Assembly: GCA_021773235.1 (NCBI GenBank)
Contig: JAJFKL010000030.1
Coordinates: forward strand, 308,464 to 372,463
Direction: 5' to 3'
DNA from: Gammaproteobacteria bacterium
GTDB taxonomy: Bacteria > Pseudomonadota > Gammaproteobacteria > Eutrophobiales > Eutrophobiaceae
DNA: 64,000 nt
Part shown: positions 36,171-46,340 of the stretch, one piece after another
Layout of the letters: every line of letters begins with the position of its first letter
How positions within the stretch are numbered: the stretch's first letter is position 1
Position numbers and translations under genes: made by a program
The notes under the pieces: generated by a model
The model's database searches: none
Seen by the model: only the letters and a program-made list of their open reading frames with translations
Told to the model about the DNA's origin: nothing

Positions 36171-36860
36171 ATGTCTTTTACACTCTCAGTTATTGTGCCT
36201 TGCTATAATGAAAAAGCAACGGTTAGTGAAATTATAAAATCTATTAGGGAAGTACCTATAGAAAATATCGAGATAATCGTTGTTGATGACGGTTCTACTG
36301 ATGGAACACTAGATGTACTAGAAGAATTATCATCCATAGATATTTTTATTAAACATTCTATAAATCAAGGGAAGGGAGCAGCAATCAGAACTGGTATTAC
36401 ACATGCCACTGGTGACTACATAATTATTCAGGATGCCGATCTTGAATACAATCCGCAAGAATACTTAAAATTATTAAAGCCCATACTAGAAAATGATGCG
36501 GATGTTGTTTATGGGAGTAGGTTCTTGGGAGGAGAAACGCATCGTGTTCTTTATTTCTGGCACTCAGTAGGAAATAGATTCTTAACTCTATTATGTAACA
36601 TGACAAGCAATCTGAACCTTACAGATATGGAAACATGTTATAAACTATTCAAGAGAGAGATCATCAAAAATATTGATATATGTGAGAACAGGTTTGGTTT
36701 TGAACCAGAAATAACACTTAAAATATCTAGAGTGCCAGATATTAAAATATATGAGGTTGGTATTTCATATTATGGGCGATCTTATTCAGAAGGTAAAAAG
36801 ATTAGCTGGAAGGATGGTGTAAGAGCTATTTATTGCATAATGAAATATGCAATCAAATAA
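36171..36860 (+). CDS. GT2 glycosyltransferase, DPM1-like polyprenyl-phosphate sugar synthase
   Basis: The 229-residue soluble GT-A enzyme has [39 protein letters not shown], the DXD motif [15 protein letters not shown] and GSRFLGG. All are typical of dolichol-phosphate-mannose synthase homologues without membrane anchors. It probably loads a sugar onto polyprenyl phosphate at the cytoplasmic face. The ATG at 36171 was chosen because it begins the GT-A fold and follows the UXS stop by 7 bases; an open frame reaching back to 35982 lies inside UXS. It overlaps the next gene by 14 bases. Confidence 0.85.
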   Translation: MSFTLSVIVPCYNEKATVSEIIKSIREVPIENIEIIVVDDGSTDGTLDVLEELSSIDIFIKHSINQGKGAAIRTGITHATGDYIIIQDADLEYNPQEYLKLLKPILENDADVVYGSRFLGGETHRVLYFWHSVGNRFLTLLCNMTSNLNLTDMETCYKLFKREIIKNIDICENRFGFEPEITLKISRVPDIKIYEVGISYYGRSYSEGKKISWKDGVRAIYCIMKYAIK

Positions 36861-37554
36861 CTTTAATTATGAAGGCAAAGATTTAGAGGCAATGTCGTTT
36901 GCTAATAATTACTATGCTTCACTCATAAGATTATTCTCTCCTTATCTTGGAGAACATGTAGCAGAAATTGGTGCGGGAACAGGGAGTTTATCTACATTAA
37001 TTCTTAAAGAAAATATCAGTGAATTAACCGTAGTCGAACCATCGGCTAATCTTTTTCCACTGCTTTGTGAAAACCTGAAAGAAATTCCTAATGCAGTCAC
37101 TATCAATAGTTTTTTCCATGAAATATCCCCTGATTATCAGAGCCATTTCGACAGTATTTTATATGTGAATGTATTAGAACATATTAAGGATGACAAAATA
37201 GAATTAGAACATATTAGAAAGTCACTAAATAGTAACGGATATGTATGTATATTTGTTCCTGCATTATCTTGGTTATATAGTGATTTTGATAAATCAATAG
37301 GTCATTATCGCCGTTATCATAAAGAGGATCTTATAAGCTTAGTTAAAGCTTCTGGACTCAATGTGATAAAAGCAGGTTACGTTGACTTTTTTGGTATATT
37401 CCCCTGGTATTTATCGTTAGTAATATTGAAAAATAAGCTCAATGCGAAACACGTAAACTTATATGATAAATATATCTTTCCAGTCACCAATTTTATTGAA
37501 AACATCTTCCCTGTGCCGATAGGTAAAAATCTTTTTCTTATTGCGCAAAAATAA
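36847..37554 (+). CDS. Class I SAM-dependent methyltransferase
   Basis: The 235-residue protein has motif [13 protein letters not shown] (about 38-49), the acidic residue after strand 2 in LTVVEPSA, and motif IV-like [15 protein letters not shown]. It resembles methyltransferases that sit next to DPM-like GT2 genes in polysaccharide loci, where they methylate sugars or the lipid carrier. The acceptor cannot be deduced. It overlaps the upstream GT2 by 14 bases, so the two are coupled. Confidence 0.82.
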   Translation: MQSNNFNYEGKDLEAMSFANNYYASLIRLFSPYLGEHVAEIGAGTGSLSTLILKENISELTVVEPSANLFPLLCENLKEIPNAVTINSFFHEISPDYQSHFDSILYVNVLEHIKDDKIELEHIRKSLNSNGYVCIFVPALSWLYSDFDKSIGHYRRYHKEDLISLVKASGLNVIKAGYVDFFGIFPWYLSLVILKNKLNAKHVNLYDKYIFPVTNFIENIFPVPIGKNLFLIAQK

Positions 37555-37573
37555 AAACGGATACTCCAAGAGA

Positions 37574-39409
37574 ATGATTGATTTTGTTTTCATAAAAAAA
37601 AATATTTCATTTGTAATAGCGTTTGCATTGCTGATAATAATTTCTTTGTCTCTTAGACTACACCATCTGGCCTTTGATAGTTTATTCATGGATGAAATTA
37701 GACAGGTTTCATACTATAAAAATAGTATTTTAGATTTAATCTCTAATGCAGCAAGTCAACAACAACCTCCTTTAGACTATTGGATTGGCCATTATATATT
37801 TAAGTTTTCATCTAGTGATTTTTCAGCACGGTTACCAGCGGCAATTTTTGGCACAGCATCAATCGTAATGCTAGTGTTTCTCTGTTTAGAATGTAGTCGG
37901 TGGCCAATTGCAATATTTGTAGGCCTAGTAATGTCACTGATGCCATTTCATCTTTACTTTTCTCAAGATGCACGGCCTTATTCAATTGCAATATTCTTTT
38001 TTCTGGCTTTTATATATGCGATAAACCATATAGTGAAAATAAGATCACCTAATGCCGTTCATTATTTGATACTACTTTTTGTAACAACATTATTTCTTTA
38101 TTCCAGAACATTATCTCCATTGTGTGTTTTCAGTATTGTATTTAGCCTTATTATTTTGAGCACTGTTAGGGAGATAAAGAATAGAGCTGCAATAAATAAT
38201 ATATATAAATGTATTAAGATGATGGCTGCATTGGTTATAGCATTTATCATTTATCTTCCAATTTTTTTAAAGATACTTGAGTCTGGCCAACGTTATACAG
38301 ATAAAAGCACCGTGTTTAGCATGCAGAGTGTGTTAGCTAAACTAGGAGATGTACCATTTTTCACATTTTGGAGAGTTTATGAAGCACAACTAGAACCAAT
38401 AACATATATCGTTCTATTAGCTGTTATCAGTTCTTTTTTTCTGATCTTCCATGATAAATCCAAGCAATATAAAACTTTTATCAAAAGTATATTAGTTCTG
38501 CTTCCCTCTGTGTTTATTTTTAATTTGGTAGTGTTTCATTTTAAAACCAGCATGCCATTTAGGCCTCCATATGCTCTTTATGTTTTACCATTAACGCTGA
38601 TACTATTTGCATATTTCTTAGAGCGCATTTGGTGTTTCAAAACAAGTTTATTGGCTGGTAAATATATAAAGCCATTTTTATTATTATCTGGAGTTATATT
38701 CATTGTTTACTTGTCTGAATCAGTTCTTGATTTCAAAACATTACCTAAAAAATCAGATTGGCGAGGACTTACAAAATATATCTCCACAAATTATAGCGAT
38801 GAACAAATATTCCTTTTTGATTCACTTAGTGCAGCGGATAGTTGGAAGCCTATATTCTATGGTCTGAACCGATATCCACTGTATGATAAAAATACATTTT
38901 CTATAAAACGATTAATAAATTCAGCACCAGTAGCATCTCAATTTAAACACGAACCTATTTTGATTCTATTCCATTATCGAGATTACAAACTAACGCGTAA
39001 TTCACGGTACGCTATAATAGAAAAACATGAAGGTGCTCCAGATTTAGACATGAAAGCATTATTGAATAATAAAAATGTTGATGTTAAACAGTTAACCGGT
39101 TTTTCTATAATTTCATTAAAGAATAGAAAACGACATTTTTTAGTTGACAGTTTTGATCTTATAAAAGAAGTGCTTCTCTCTTTTCCTCAGAACGCAACCT
39201 TAGTCGATCTATATTTGGCAGCGGCTTCTATTTCAGCAGTTTGTGATGGTAATGAATATCAACAATATATTAACTCCGCAAGAAGTGTTGCTAATAAGAA
39301 AAATATCCAATACATCGATAATTACGCAAAGAGTATAACCTTGTTCAAGCAGGAACGAAGTAATCATGTCAATCAATATTGTGATGTTGGATTAAAAAAT
39401 GATCTCTGA
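37574..39409 (+). CDS. GT39/ArnT-like membrane glycosyltransferase
   Basis: The protein of about 611 residues has the ArnT/PMT layout: the Asp-Glu motif in FMDEIRQ in the first periplasmic loop, then QQPPLDYWIGHYIF, SARLPAAIFG and SQDARPYS, about eleven to thirteen membrane segments, and a periplasmic tail. These enzymes move a sugar from polyprenyl phosphate to an acceptor in the periplasm. It overlaps the next gene by 11 bases. The ATG at 37574 is preferred over a TTG at 37541 that would lie inside the methyltransferase gene. Confidence 0.85.
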   Translation: MIDFVFIKKNISFVIAFALLIIISLSLRLHHLAFDSLFMDEIRQVSYYKNSILDLISNAASQQQPPLDYWIGHYIFKFSSSDFSARLPAAIFGTASIVMLVFLCLECSRWPIAIFVGLVMSLMPFHLYFSQDARPYSIAIFFFLAFIYAINHIVKIRSPNAVHYLILLFVTTLFLYSRTLSPLCVFSIVFSLIILSTVREIKNRAAINNIYKCIKMMAALVIAFIIYLPIFLKILESGQRYTDKSTVFSMQSVLAKLGDVPFFTFWRVYEAQLEPITYIVLLAVISSFFLIFHDKSKQYKTFIKSILVLLPSVFIFNLVVFHFKTSMPFRPPYALYVLPLTLILFAYFLERIWCFKTSLLAGKYIKPFLLLSGVIFIVYLSESVLDFKTLPKKSDWRGLTKYISTNYSDEQIFLFDSLSAADSWKPIFYGLNRYPLYDKNTFSIKRLINSAPVASQFKHEPILILFHYRDYKLTRNSRYAIIEKHEGAPDLDMKALLNNKNVDVKQLTGFSIISLKNRKRHFLVDSFDLIKEVLLSFPQNATLVDLYLAAASISAVCDGNEYQQYINSARSVANKKNIQYIDNYAKSITLFKQERSNHVNQYCDVGLKNDL

Positions 39410-40964
39410 AGACTTGGTTAAAATAGTATTTAAGGTATTTAAAAAAACACTTTTCCCATTATTAACATTTATTGTGATTGCAGCCGCATATTATTATTGG
39501 ACTTGGAGTCCTCTCTTAGCTCAATTGGGTGGAGATAATGCGATATATCTAATGAGTGCAAATATATATTCGCCGTACGAAAATCCATCACTTGTTTCAA
39601 TATATTTCGACTCGGTTAGCTTTTATCCTCCTGTGTATCCGTTGATGCTAGGTTTGCTAGGCGGGGGTAATAGTATTTTGCTAGCGCATTTAATTACGAC
39701 GTCTTTTCTGCTTTTAGCGATTATTACACTATATTGGTGGATGATTAGTCTTAATTTTCATCGAACGCATGCTTTAGTTTTAGTTTTTATTTTTTCGATT
39801 ATCCCCGGCACTTATTTTCAAGTCATGCATATCCACAGTGAACATCTTTACTTGTTATTTAGTTTAATAGGTATATGTCTTGTCACGCAAAAAGAAAAAA
39901 CAGAAAATCATAAGTTATTATGGATTGCAGTGATATCTATTGCCTGCACAACACTCACTAGAAGTGCCGGTGTGACTTTAGTACTGTCGTTTATCATTTA
40001 CTTAGTCATCAATAGTGAAAACAAAAAATATTATCTAACAATAATAGCAGTACTTCCAATGGTGCTATGGGGGCTGTTGAATAATCAAGATAGTGATTCT
40101 TACTTGGATATTGTATCAAATTATTATACGACTGATTTTATAGCCCCACTACTAAAGCAGATCTTGAATCAATCTTATTATATGTTGAATGCTTGGCATT
40201 TAACTTTCACACAGGGAAATTCAGGGCATACTATATTAAATGTATTTGCCATTATATGTGTGTTTAGTGTTATTTTCAGGATGTACAAGAAAAAGCTCGA
40301 TGGAATATACGTCTTTTTATACTTGTGCATGGTTATTAGTTGGCCATTCCCCGATGAATTATTACGCCTATTATTTCCTATAATGCCAATTTTATTAGTA
40401 CAAACGAGCCTATGTATTAAAATTATTGATGATCAATGGCCTGCTTCTAGGTTCCCACTAGGAAATTCTATTTTAGGAGCTACACTGTTAATTATATTGA
40501 TACCGAATCTGTTATTAACAGCGTCAAGATTTAATGTGCTTGTAGATGAAAAAATTATCCAGCCTCAATATAAAAAAACTTACGATTGGTATCAACCCAA
40601 CCTCCGGCAAGCTATTAATAAGATTACATTTAATCACGGGGTTATTTCAGGCCTTGAAGATGCAAAGAATTATGTACCAGCTGATGAATGTGTTTATAGT
40701 ATAAAGCCTGGACTAGTTGGCATATACATGAATCGTATTAGCAAAGCGCCTCCGAATAGTCACGTTGATGATGATGAATATTCTAAAATAACTGAACAAG
40801 ATAATTGTCATTATTATTATTTAGTGAATGCTACTAGCCCGAGCTACAAGGAAAATTTCTATCCATATCAAAGACTGGATACTAAATTAGAACTGATAAA
40901 AACTTATTATTCCTCTAATAACCCGAAAAATCCTGTGTCCTTTCTTGGAAAAATGAGGGAATAA
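39399..40964 (+). CDS. Polytopic GT-C type membrane protein (paralogue of the protein at 13977)
   Basis: The 521-residue protein has about ten membrane segments. The first loop has LGGDNAIYLMSAN, followed by FYPPVYPLMLGLLGG. SEHLYLLF, LLAHLITT, KKLDG and the C-terminal AKNYVPADECVYS are shared with the protein encoded at 13977, showing common ancestry. GT-C activity on a polyprenyl-phosphate sugar is likely but not proven. It overlaps the ArnT-like gene upstream, suggesting translational coupling. The 270 bases downstream hold no gene; a weak inverted repeat, ACATGAAA/TTTCATGT, is at 41097-41132. Confidence 0.7.
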   Translation: MISEDLVKIVFKVFKKTLFPLLTFIVIAAAYYYWTWSPLLAQLGGDNAIYLMSANIYSPYENPSLVSIYFDSVSFYPPVYPLMLGLLGGGNSILLAHLITTSFLLLAIITLYWWMISLNFHRTHALVLVFIFSIIPGTYFQVMHIHSEHLYLLFSLIGICLVTQKEKTENHKLLWIAVISIACTTLTRSAGVTLVLSFIIYLVINSENKKYYLTIIAVLPMVLWGLLNNQDSDSYLDIVSNYYTTDFIAPLLKQILNQSYYMLNAWHLTFTQGNSGHTILNVFAIICVFSVIFRMYKKKLDGIYVFLYLCMVISWPFPDELLRLLFPIMPILLVQTSLCIKIIDDQWPASRFPLGNSILGATLLIILIPNLLLTASRFNVLVDEKIIQPQYKKTYDWYQPNLRQAINKITFNHGVISGLEDAKNYVPADECVYSIKPGLVGIYMNRISKAPPNSHVDDDEYSKITEQDNCHYYYLVNATSPSYKENFYPYQRLDTKLELIKTYYSSNNPKNPVSFLGKMRE

Positions 40965-41234
40965 TTATAGGAATTTAAATAGGTCATGTTTCCTATTTCA
41001 ATAAGTATAAATGACCTTATTTATTATTGATGATCATTAATATTACTGATTAGGTGTAATTCGAGCGATTGAGAACTAAACTAGGCCATGAAGCGAACAT
41101 GAAATTATTGGAAGAAACCGATTGTTTCATGTAGTTTACGATATTTATTAGAGTTGTCAGGCGGATGTAAATTGTTCAGCATATTTATCAAATGTTCTAT
41201 AGACATAACATTTAAATTATAGTTAATTGAGACA

Positions 41235-42098
41235 ATGACAAATGAAAAAATAAGTATCGTAATTCCAGCTAAAAATGAACTCGCTGGCTTGCAAAAAATA
41301 TTACCAGAGATTCGTCAATTATATCCAGATTATCAAATTATTGTTGTTGATGATGGGTCGACAGATGGCACTAAGCAACTGTGTGAAAGTCATGATGTTA
41401 CGATTATTTCTCATCCGTATTCGAAAGGTAATGGTTCTTCTATAAAAACAGGCGCCAGGTTTTCTGACTCTACAATATTAGTATTCATGGATGCTGATGG
41501 ACAACATAAACCAGAAGATATAAAAAATTTACTTGATAAATATAAGCAAGGGTACGATATGGTTGTTGGCGCTAGGTCGGCTTCATCACAAGCTAGCGTG
41601 GGTAGGCTCTGTGCAAATACTTTTTATAATTGGTTTGCTACTGCCATGGTTGGGCAGAAGGTAGAAGATCTGACGTCAGGTTTCAGAATTGTGAGGGCAG
41701 ATTACTTTAAAATGTTTCTTCATCTATTGCCCAATGGCTTTTCCTATCCAACAACATGTACTATGGCATTTTTTCGTTCTGGTTTCAGTGTTGGGTATGT
41801 TCCAATTGAGGCAAATACACGTTTAGGTAAAAGCCATATTAAACTGATAAAGGACGGTGTGCGATTTTTACTTATACTTTTTAAAATTGGTACGTTGTAT
41901 TCTCCGTTAAAGATATTTTTTCCTTTAAGTATAATTAGTTTCACTACGGGGTTATTCTATTATCTCTATACATATATAACAGTGGGGCGTTTTACTAATA
42001 TGAGTGCCTTATTATTTACTACTGCAGTTACAATCTTTCTCATGGGCTTAATTTCAGAACAGATCACAAGTTTGGTTTATAGTAGAAAAAATGATTGA
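41235..42098 (+). CDS. GT2 glycosyltransferase with two C-terminal membrane helices (GtrB-like)
   Basis: The 287-residue protein has [30 protein letters not shown], the DXD motif VFMDADGQHKPED and LTSGFRI, then two hydrophobic helices in the last 60 residues. This is the layout of GtrB, ArnC and DPMS enzymes, which make polyprenyl-phosphate sugars for GT-C transferases. The helices and the PLKIFFPL juxtamembrane segment are typical. It begins a new transcription block after a 270-base gap. Confidence 0.85.
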   Translation: MTNEKISIVIPAKNELAGLQKILPEIRQLYPDYQIIVVDDGSTDGTKQLCESHDVTIISHPYSKGNGSSIKTGARFSDSTILVFMDADGQHKPEDIKNLLDKYKQGYDMVVGARSASSQASVGRLCANTFYNWFATAMVGQKVEDLTSGFRIVRADYFKMFLHLLPNGFSYPTTCTMAFFRSGFSVGYVPIEANTRLGKSHIKLIKDGVRFLLILFKIGTLYSPLKIFFPLSIISFTTGLFYYLYTYITVGRFTNMSALLFTTAVTIFLMGLISEQITSLVYSRKND

Positions 42099-42184
42099 AT
42101 GTTAATAAATACCAATGATTTTTCTAAATAATTCTATGTGACAATCTGTTATGAATGTACTTTTAATATTCAATTCTTAGCTAT

Positions 42185-43213
42185 ATGAAATTAATAATTC
42201 AAATTCCTTGCCTAAATGAAGAGGACCATTTGGGCGAGACATTTTCTGATCTCCCGCGAATAATCTCTGGTGTAGATGAAATTGAAGTGTTGGTAATCGA
42301 TGATGGAAGTACAGATAAAACCAGTGAAGTAGCGCGAAAAATTGGCGCGCATCATATATTACGGTTCTCAAAAAATCGAGGTTTGGCAGTAGCACATATG
42401 GCCGGACTTGATGCATGCTATCGTTTAGGGGCTGATATAGTAGTTAATACAGATGCCGATAACCAATATCAAGGGGCAGATATTTGTAAACTTGTACAGC
42501 CTGTTATTCTTAAACGCGCAGATATCGCTATTGGTGATCGACAAGTGAATACTATTCAATCCTTTTCTTGGACCAAAAAAATATTGCAATATTGGGGATC
42601 AAGACTTGTTCGTGGAGTATCTGGTTTAAATGTAACAGATGCAACAAGTGGTTTCCGGGCAATAAATCGTAAAGCGATATCTCGTTTATTCGTACATAAT
42701 AAATTTACTTATACACTTGAAACCCTAATTCAGGCTGGTAATGCAGGTTTGAACATTGAGAATGTAAAAATAGTAACCAATAAACCAAAGCGTAAATCGA
42801 GACTGTTTAGTTCAATAACGGAATATTTAAGAAGAAATGGGCTGGTAATATTTCGTTCATATGCAATGTATTCACCGATGCGAGTATTTGGAACAGTTGC
42901 GGGACTGTTCTTTTTAACAGGCACAATTTTATGCTTACGTTTTCTTTATTATTTTATTGCAAACCCGCAAATTAGTTCACATATACAATCTTTACAGATT
43001 GGTACTGGCTTAGTGATTATTTCATTTATTATAGGTTTACTTGCTCTTCTGGCAGATTTGAATGCAACAAATAGACGCTTGATTGAGGAGTTATTGACAC
43101 GTATGCGCAGCATAGAATCAATCGTGGAAAACAAAAATACTGATAACTGGATTGAAGGTTTGGAGTCAACGAAAAATGAAAGCTGGAAAACGGATAGTTT
43201 CGATGATTCATAA
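42185..43213 (+). CDS. GT2 glycosyltransferase with two C-terminal membrane helices (DPMS/ArnC-like)
   Basis: The 342-residue protein has IIQIPCLNEEDHLGETF, LVIDDGSTDKTSE, NRGLAVAHMAGLD, the DXD motif NTDADNQYQGADI and DATSGFRAI, then two membrane helices near 237-260 and 275-300 and a cytoplasmic tail. It is a probable polyprenyl-phosphate sugar synthase. It lies 86 bases after the previous GT2. Its end overlaps the start of the following methyltransferase by 11 bases. Confidence 0.86.
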   Translation: MKLIIQIPCLNEEDHLGETFSDLPRIISGVDEIEVLVIDDGSTDKTSEVARKIGAHHILRFSKNRGLAVAHMAGLDACYRLGADIVVNTDADNQYQGADICKLVQPVILKRADIAIGDRQVNTIQSFSWTKKILQYWGSRLVRGVSGLNVTDATSGFRAINRKAISRLFVHNKFTYTLETLIQAGNAGLNIENVKIVTNKPKRKSRLFSSITEYLRRNGLVIFRSYAMYSPMRVFGTVAGLFFLTGTILCLRFLYYFIANPQISSHIQSLQIGTGLVIISFIIGLLALLADLNATNRRLIEELLTRMRSIESIVENKNTDNWIEGLESTKNESWKTDSFDDS

Positions 43214-43808
43214 TGAAAATATAGTAGGCAATACATACGATAAATATACAACAAGGAATCCAGTCGCCCGTTATTTGATGAGAAATTTTCTTGATTCGGT
43301 GACGTCTCTCTATAATGAAATAAAACCAACATCTGTGCTCGAAATTGGATGTGGCGAAGGAAGGCTGATTCAACACTTGGTTAGTAATGCCAAAGTAAAA
43401 CCCGAAGCAATTATGGCAAGTGACGTAAGTTTGGAGCATCTAAGCAATAACCTGAACTCAAAAATAGAGTTTTTTGAAGGATCAATATATGAACTACCTT
43501 TCGAAAATGGACAGTATGATCTTGTAGTTTGTTGCGAAGTTATGGAACATTTGGAAAAACCAGCTAATGGGCTTGCTGAAATATCACGCATTGCAAATAA
43601 GGCAGTTTTACTAAGTACTCCATGGGAACCAATATGGCGAATCATGAACCTTATGCGAGGAAAATATTTATTTAATCTTGGTAACACGCCTGGGCATATC
43701 CAGCACTTCAGTCGTTCAGGCTTGATCGAGCTTGCTCAAACCCAATTGGATGTTATCTCTACACGCACTCCACTACCATGGACGATTATTCTTGGGAAAC
43801 CAAGATAA
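43203..43808 (+). CDS. Class I SAM-dependent methyltransferase
   Basis: The protein of about 201 residues has motif I VLEIGCGEGRLIQHL, the acidic residue after strand 2 in MASDVS, and the motif DLVVCCEVMEHLEKP. It resembles ubiquinone/glycan-type methyltransferases. An ATG at 43203, with GGA upstream, gives the canonical start NENIVGNTYDKY; earlier in-frame ATGs at 43152 and 43176 lie inside the GT2 gene. It probably modifies the sugar or lipid handled by the adjacent GT2; the acceptor is unknown. Confidence 0.8.
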   Translation: MIHNENIVGNTYDKYTTRNPVARYLMRNFLDSVTSLYNEIKPTSVLEIGCGEGRLIQHLVSNAKVKPEAIMASDVSLEHLSNNLNSKIEFFEGSIYELPFENGQYDLVVCCEVMEHLEKPANGLAEISRIANKAVLLSTPWEPIWRIMNLMRGKYLFNLGNTPGHIQHFSRSGLIELAQTQLDVISTRTPLPWTIILGKPR

Positions 43809-43858
43809 TATTTCTCCCAATTTCAGCACAACCAATCGAACTTAGTCTGGTGCCATAA

Positions 43859-44785
43859 ATGGGATATAAAAAAACAATCAACATTTTAAGTTATTTATTA
43901 TTAATACTTTCTTTGTATTACATTTCTGGACGTCTTGCTAATAATTATTCGCAATTATCAGATTGGCAGCTAAGCAAGTCAGCTTATTTAACATTAATTA
44001 TCTGTGTAACAGCATATATGTTTAGTAATTTTCTGTTATCTTTTGCATGGAAATACCTACTAGCGTTATCGGGATTTAGAAAAATTAGTCATAGCCGATG
44101 CCATATTATTTATGGACGGACTCAAATATCAAAATATATTCCGGGAAATATATTCCATTTTGTCGGACGTTATTTTTTAGGTAAAAAAGCAGGGATTCCC
44201 AATACTGTTCTTATGACAAGCACTTTTAATGAGAATATCGGTTTGTTTGTCGTTGCCTCAGTTATTACGATTATAAGTTATGCATTGAATGGTGTAAGTG
44301 AAATTGGCGGGATTAGTTTGTATAGGATTTCATTTTTTTCAGGTTCATCATTTATTCTCGGATATCTGGGTTACTATTATTTTATTAGAAATAAACTGGC
44401 CCTGAGCCCTATAAGTACTAAGACAAATTTGTTTAGAGTGGGAACCTGCTACACTGCATTCTTTGTTATCTTCGCTACGGTTGGTGTAGTGATTACATTA
44501 ATGATTGCCCCAGAAGCTATACAAGGGAACGTATATTATATATTCATGATATTTATCAGTTCGTGGGTGCTTGGATATATGACGCCGGGCGCACCTGCAG
44601 GTGTCGGTGTTCGAGAGGCAGTAATAATTCTATTATTGGGCCCACTAACAGGTGAAGGAGAATGTCTGATTATTGCTTTTTTGTTTCGCTTTATAACTGT
44701 TGCAGGTGATCTTTTTTATTTTCTTTTGAGCTACATCCTTGCCGCATATATCAATGAGACTGATAATATAAGTAACCCGATATAG
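43859..44785 (+). CDS. UPF0104 / LPG-synthase-TM-like membrane protein, possible lipid-sugar flippase
   Basis: The 308-residue protein has about eight membrane segments and the family pattern: GRTQISKYIPGNIFHFVGR early, and GAPAGVGVREAVIILLLGP near the end. The family includes the membrane domain of lysyl-phosphatidylglycerol synthase (MprF) and AglD, and is often called flippase-like. In a locus of polyprenyl-phosphate sugar synthases it could move such lipids across the membrane; this is inference. A related gene is at 51279. It lies 5 bases before the next GT-C gene. Confidence 0.78.
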   Translation: MGYKKTINILSYLLLILSLYYISGRLANNYSQLSDWQLSKSAYLTLIICVTAYMFSNFLLSFAWKYLLALSGFRKISHSRCHIIYGRTQISKYIPGNIFHFVGRYFLGKKAGIPNTVLMTSTFNENIGLFVVASVITIISYALNGVSEIGGISLYRISFFSGSSFILGYLGYYYFIRNKLALSPISTKTNLFRVGTCYTAFFVIFATVGVVITLMIAPEAIQGNVYYIFMIFISSWVLGYMTPGAPAGVGVREAVIILLLGPLTGEGECLIIAFLFRFITVAGDLFYFLLSYILAAYINETDNISNPI

Positions 44786-44790
44786 AAATA

Positions 44791-46140
44791 ATGAAAATTA
44801 ATAGAAAAATAATTATCATTATTTCAATCGCACTAATCTTGATTTCAGGGTTTTCACTACGATATTTTGCTGTTATAGACACTTCGGTAGATGCTCCCAT
44901 TCGGGTCGATGCCAAAGACTATTATTTTTATGCACAGAATTTGAAAGAATTCGGCATATACTCCAAGCAAGATAGGAGCACTGAAAGTCTCCGCAGTGAC
45001 ATTATTCCTGATGCACATCGTAATCCGGGTTACTCGCTTTTTCTATTACCCCTAATAGGTTATCCGCCTACATTAGAAATGTTACAACGTGTGTATATAG
45101 TTCAAGCAATTATTAGCACTATAACAATTATATTGTCATTATTGTTTTTTAAGAGCTTTCTACCGTGGCCATATACTTTAGGAGGCGCTCTTTTAGTCGC
45201 CTTAAGTCCGCATTTAATCTCGATGAATACTTTTATCCTCAGTGAAGGTTTATTTATATTTTTTCTATTGCTTACAGGATTGTCCATTAATAATTATGGT
45301 AACCAGAAAAATTTCATCTCAGCAGCTATGGTGGGCCTTGTTCTGGGGCTCGCGCTTCTAATCAGACCTACTGTGATTTATTTCCCACTATTCATGCTGA
45401 TGCTTTTGCCTCATATTAATGCGAAGAAAATACTGACTACTATTATTGCATTTACTATCGGATTTTATTTGGTGTATGGCCCATGGGTCATCAGAAATAA
45501 AATATCAGTACCCCTGAGTAATGAAGTGAGCCTGATGACTGCGACCCTGCAGAAGGGTATGTATCCAGGCCTGATGTATAAAAATGATCCAAAAACATTT
45601 GGTAAGCCAAACTATGCTGACCCTGAATGGGAAAGCAGAAAAACACTAACGAGTGTATTGAGTGAAATAAAACGCAGATTTGTTGAAAAACCTATTGAAC
45701 ATATACACTGGTACTTAATAGGAAAGCCAATAACCTTTTTGTCATGGAGCAACATAACTGGAGTTGGGGATATTTTTATATATCCAATTATAAAATCACC
45801 GTATTTTGAAAATATAATATTTCATTGGACACATGCAATAATGTATTGGCTCCACTGGCCATTAATAACACTCTGTTTATTCGCCTCAATTATAATTTGG
45901 TTGCCGATGTATAGTAAAAAAGTAACAGTAACTGCATTACTACCAATACGGTATTGCTCTCTACTACTATTGTATTTTGTTCTGGTTCATGTCGCAGGGA
46001 CACCGTTACCGAGATATTCTATTCCTATATTTCCATATGTGTATGCAATGTCAATGGTAGGTCTTTCAATAATAGTTTCGGAAGGTCTGGCTTATTACAG
46101 GAAGAAGTTTCGTGGAAGTATTGGTGTCAGTAGTTCCTGA
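44791..46140 (+). CDS. Membrane glycosyltransferase of the GT-C/PMT_2-like type
   Basis: The 449-residue protein has about ten membrane segments. The first loop contains RVDAKDYYFYAQNLKEFG, the acidic motif of the family, and later RNPGYSLFLLPL, comparable to the PP-x-Y/G-Y-P loop of related enzymes. LIRPTVIYFPLFML and YGPWVIRNK are also common in this group. Its acceptor is unknown. It follows the flippase-like gene by 5 bases, so flipping and transfer may be coupled. Confidence 0.72.
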   Translation: MKINRKIIIIISIALILISGFSLRYFAVIDTSVDAPIRVDAKDYYFYAQNLKEFGIYSKQDRSTESLRSDIIPDAHRNPGYSLFLLPLIGYPPTLEMLQRVYIVQAIISTITIILSLLFFKSFLPWPYTLGGALLVALSPHLISMNTFILSEGLFIFFLLLTGLSINNYGNQKNFISAAMVGLVLGLALLIRPTVIYFPLFMLMLLPHINAKKILTTIIAFTIGFYLVYGPWVIRNKISVPLSNEVSLMTATLQKGMYPGLMYKNDPKTFGKPNYADPEWESRKTLTSVLSEIKRRFVEKPIEHIHWYLIGKPITFLSWSNITGVGDIFIYPIIKSPYFENIIFHWTHAIMYWLHWPLITLCLFASIIIWLPMYSKKVTVTALLPIRYCSLLLLYFVLVHVAGTPLPRYSIPIFPYVYAMSMVGLSIIVSEGLAYYRKKFRGSIGVSSS

Positions 46141-46340
46141 ATTATTCTATCATCGTTGATTGTTAACTAGCATCATTTCAGTAAGATTGCCGTTTTACGC
46201 TGTCAGAGTAAGTGCTAATGAAGCTGCTGAACATATAAATAAAGTGGTTACTTTCTGGAAATACTTCAGTCTTAATATTTTGGCGGCATCAATTAAGACT
46301 ATTCTATAAGATATAAATTGCAACAGAGTGGTTTCTAGTA

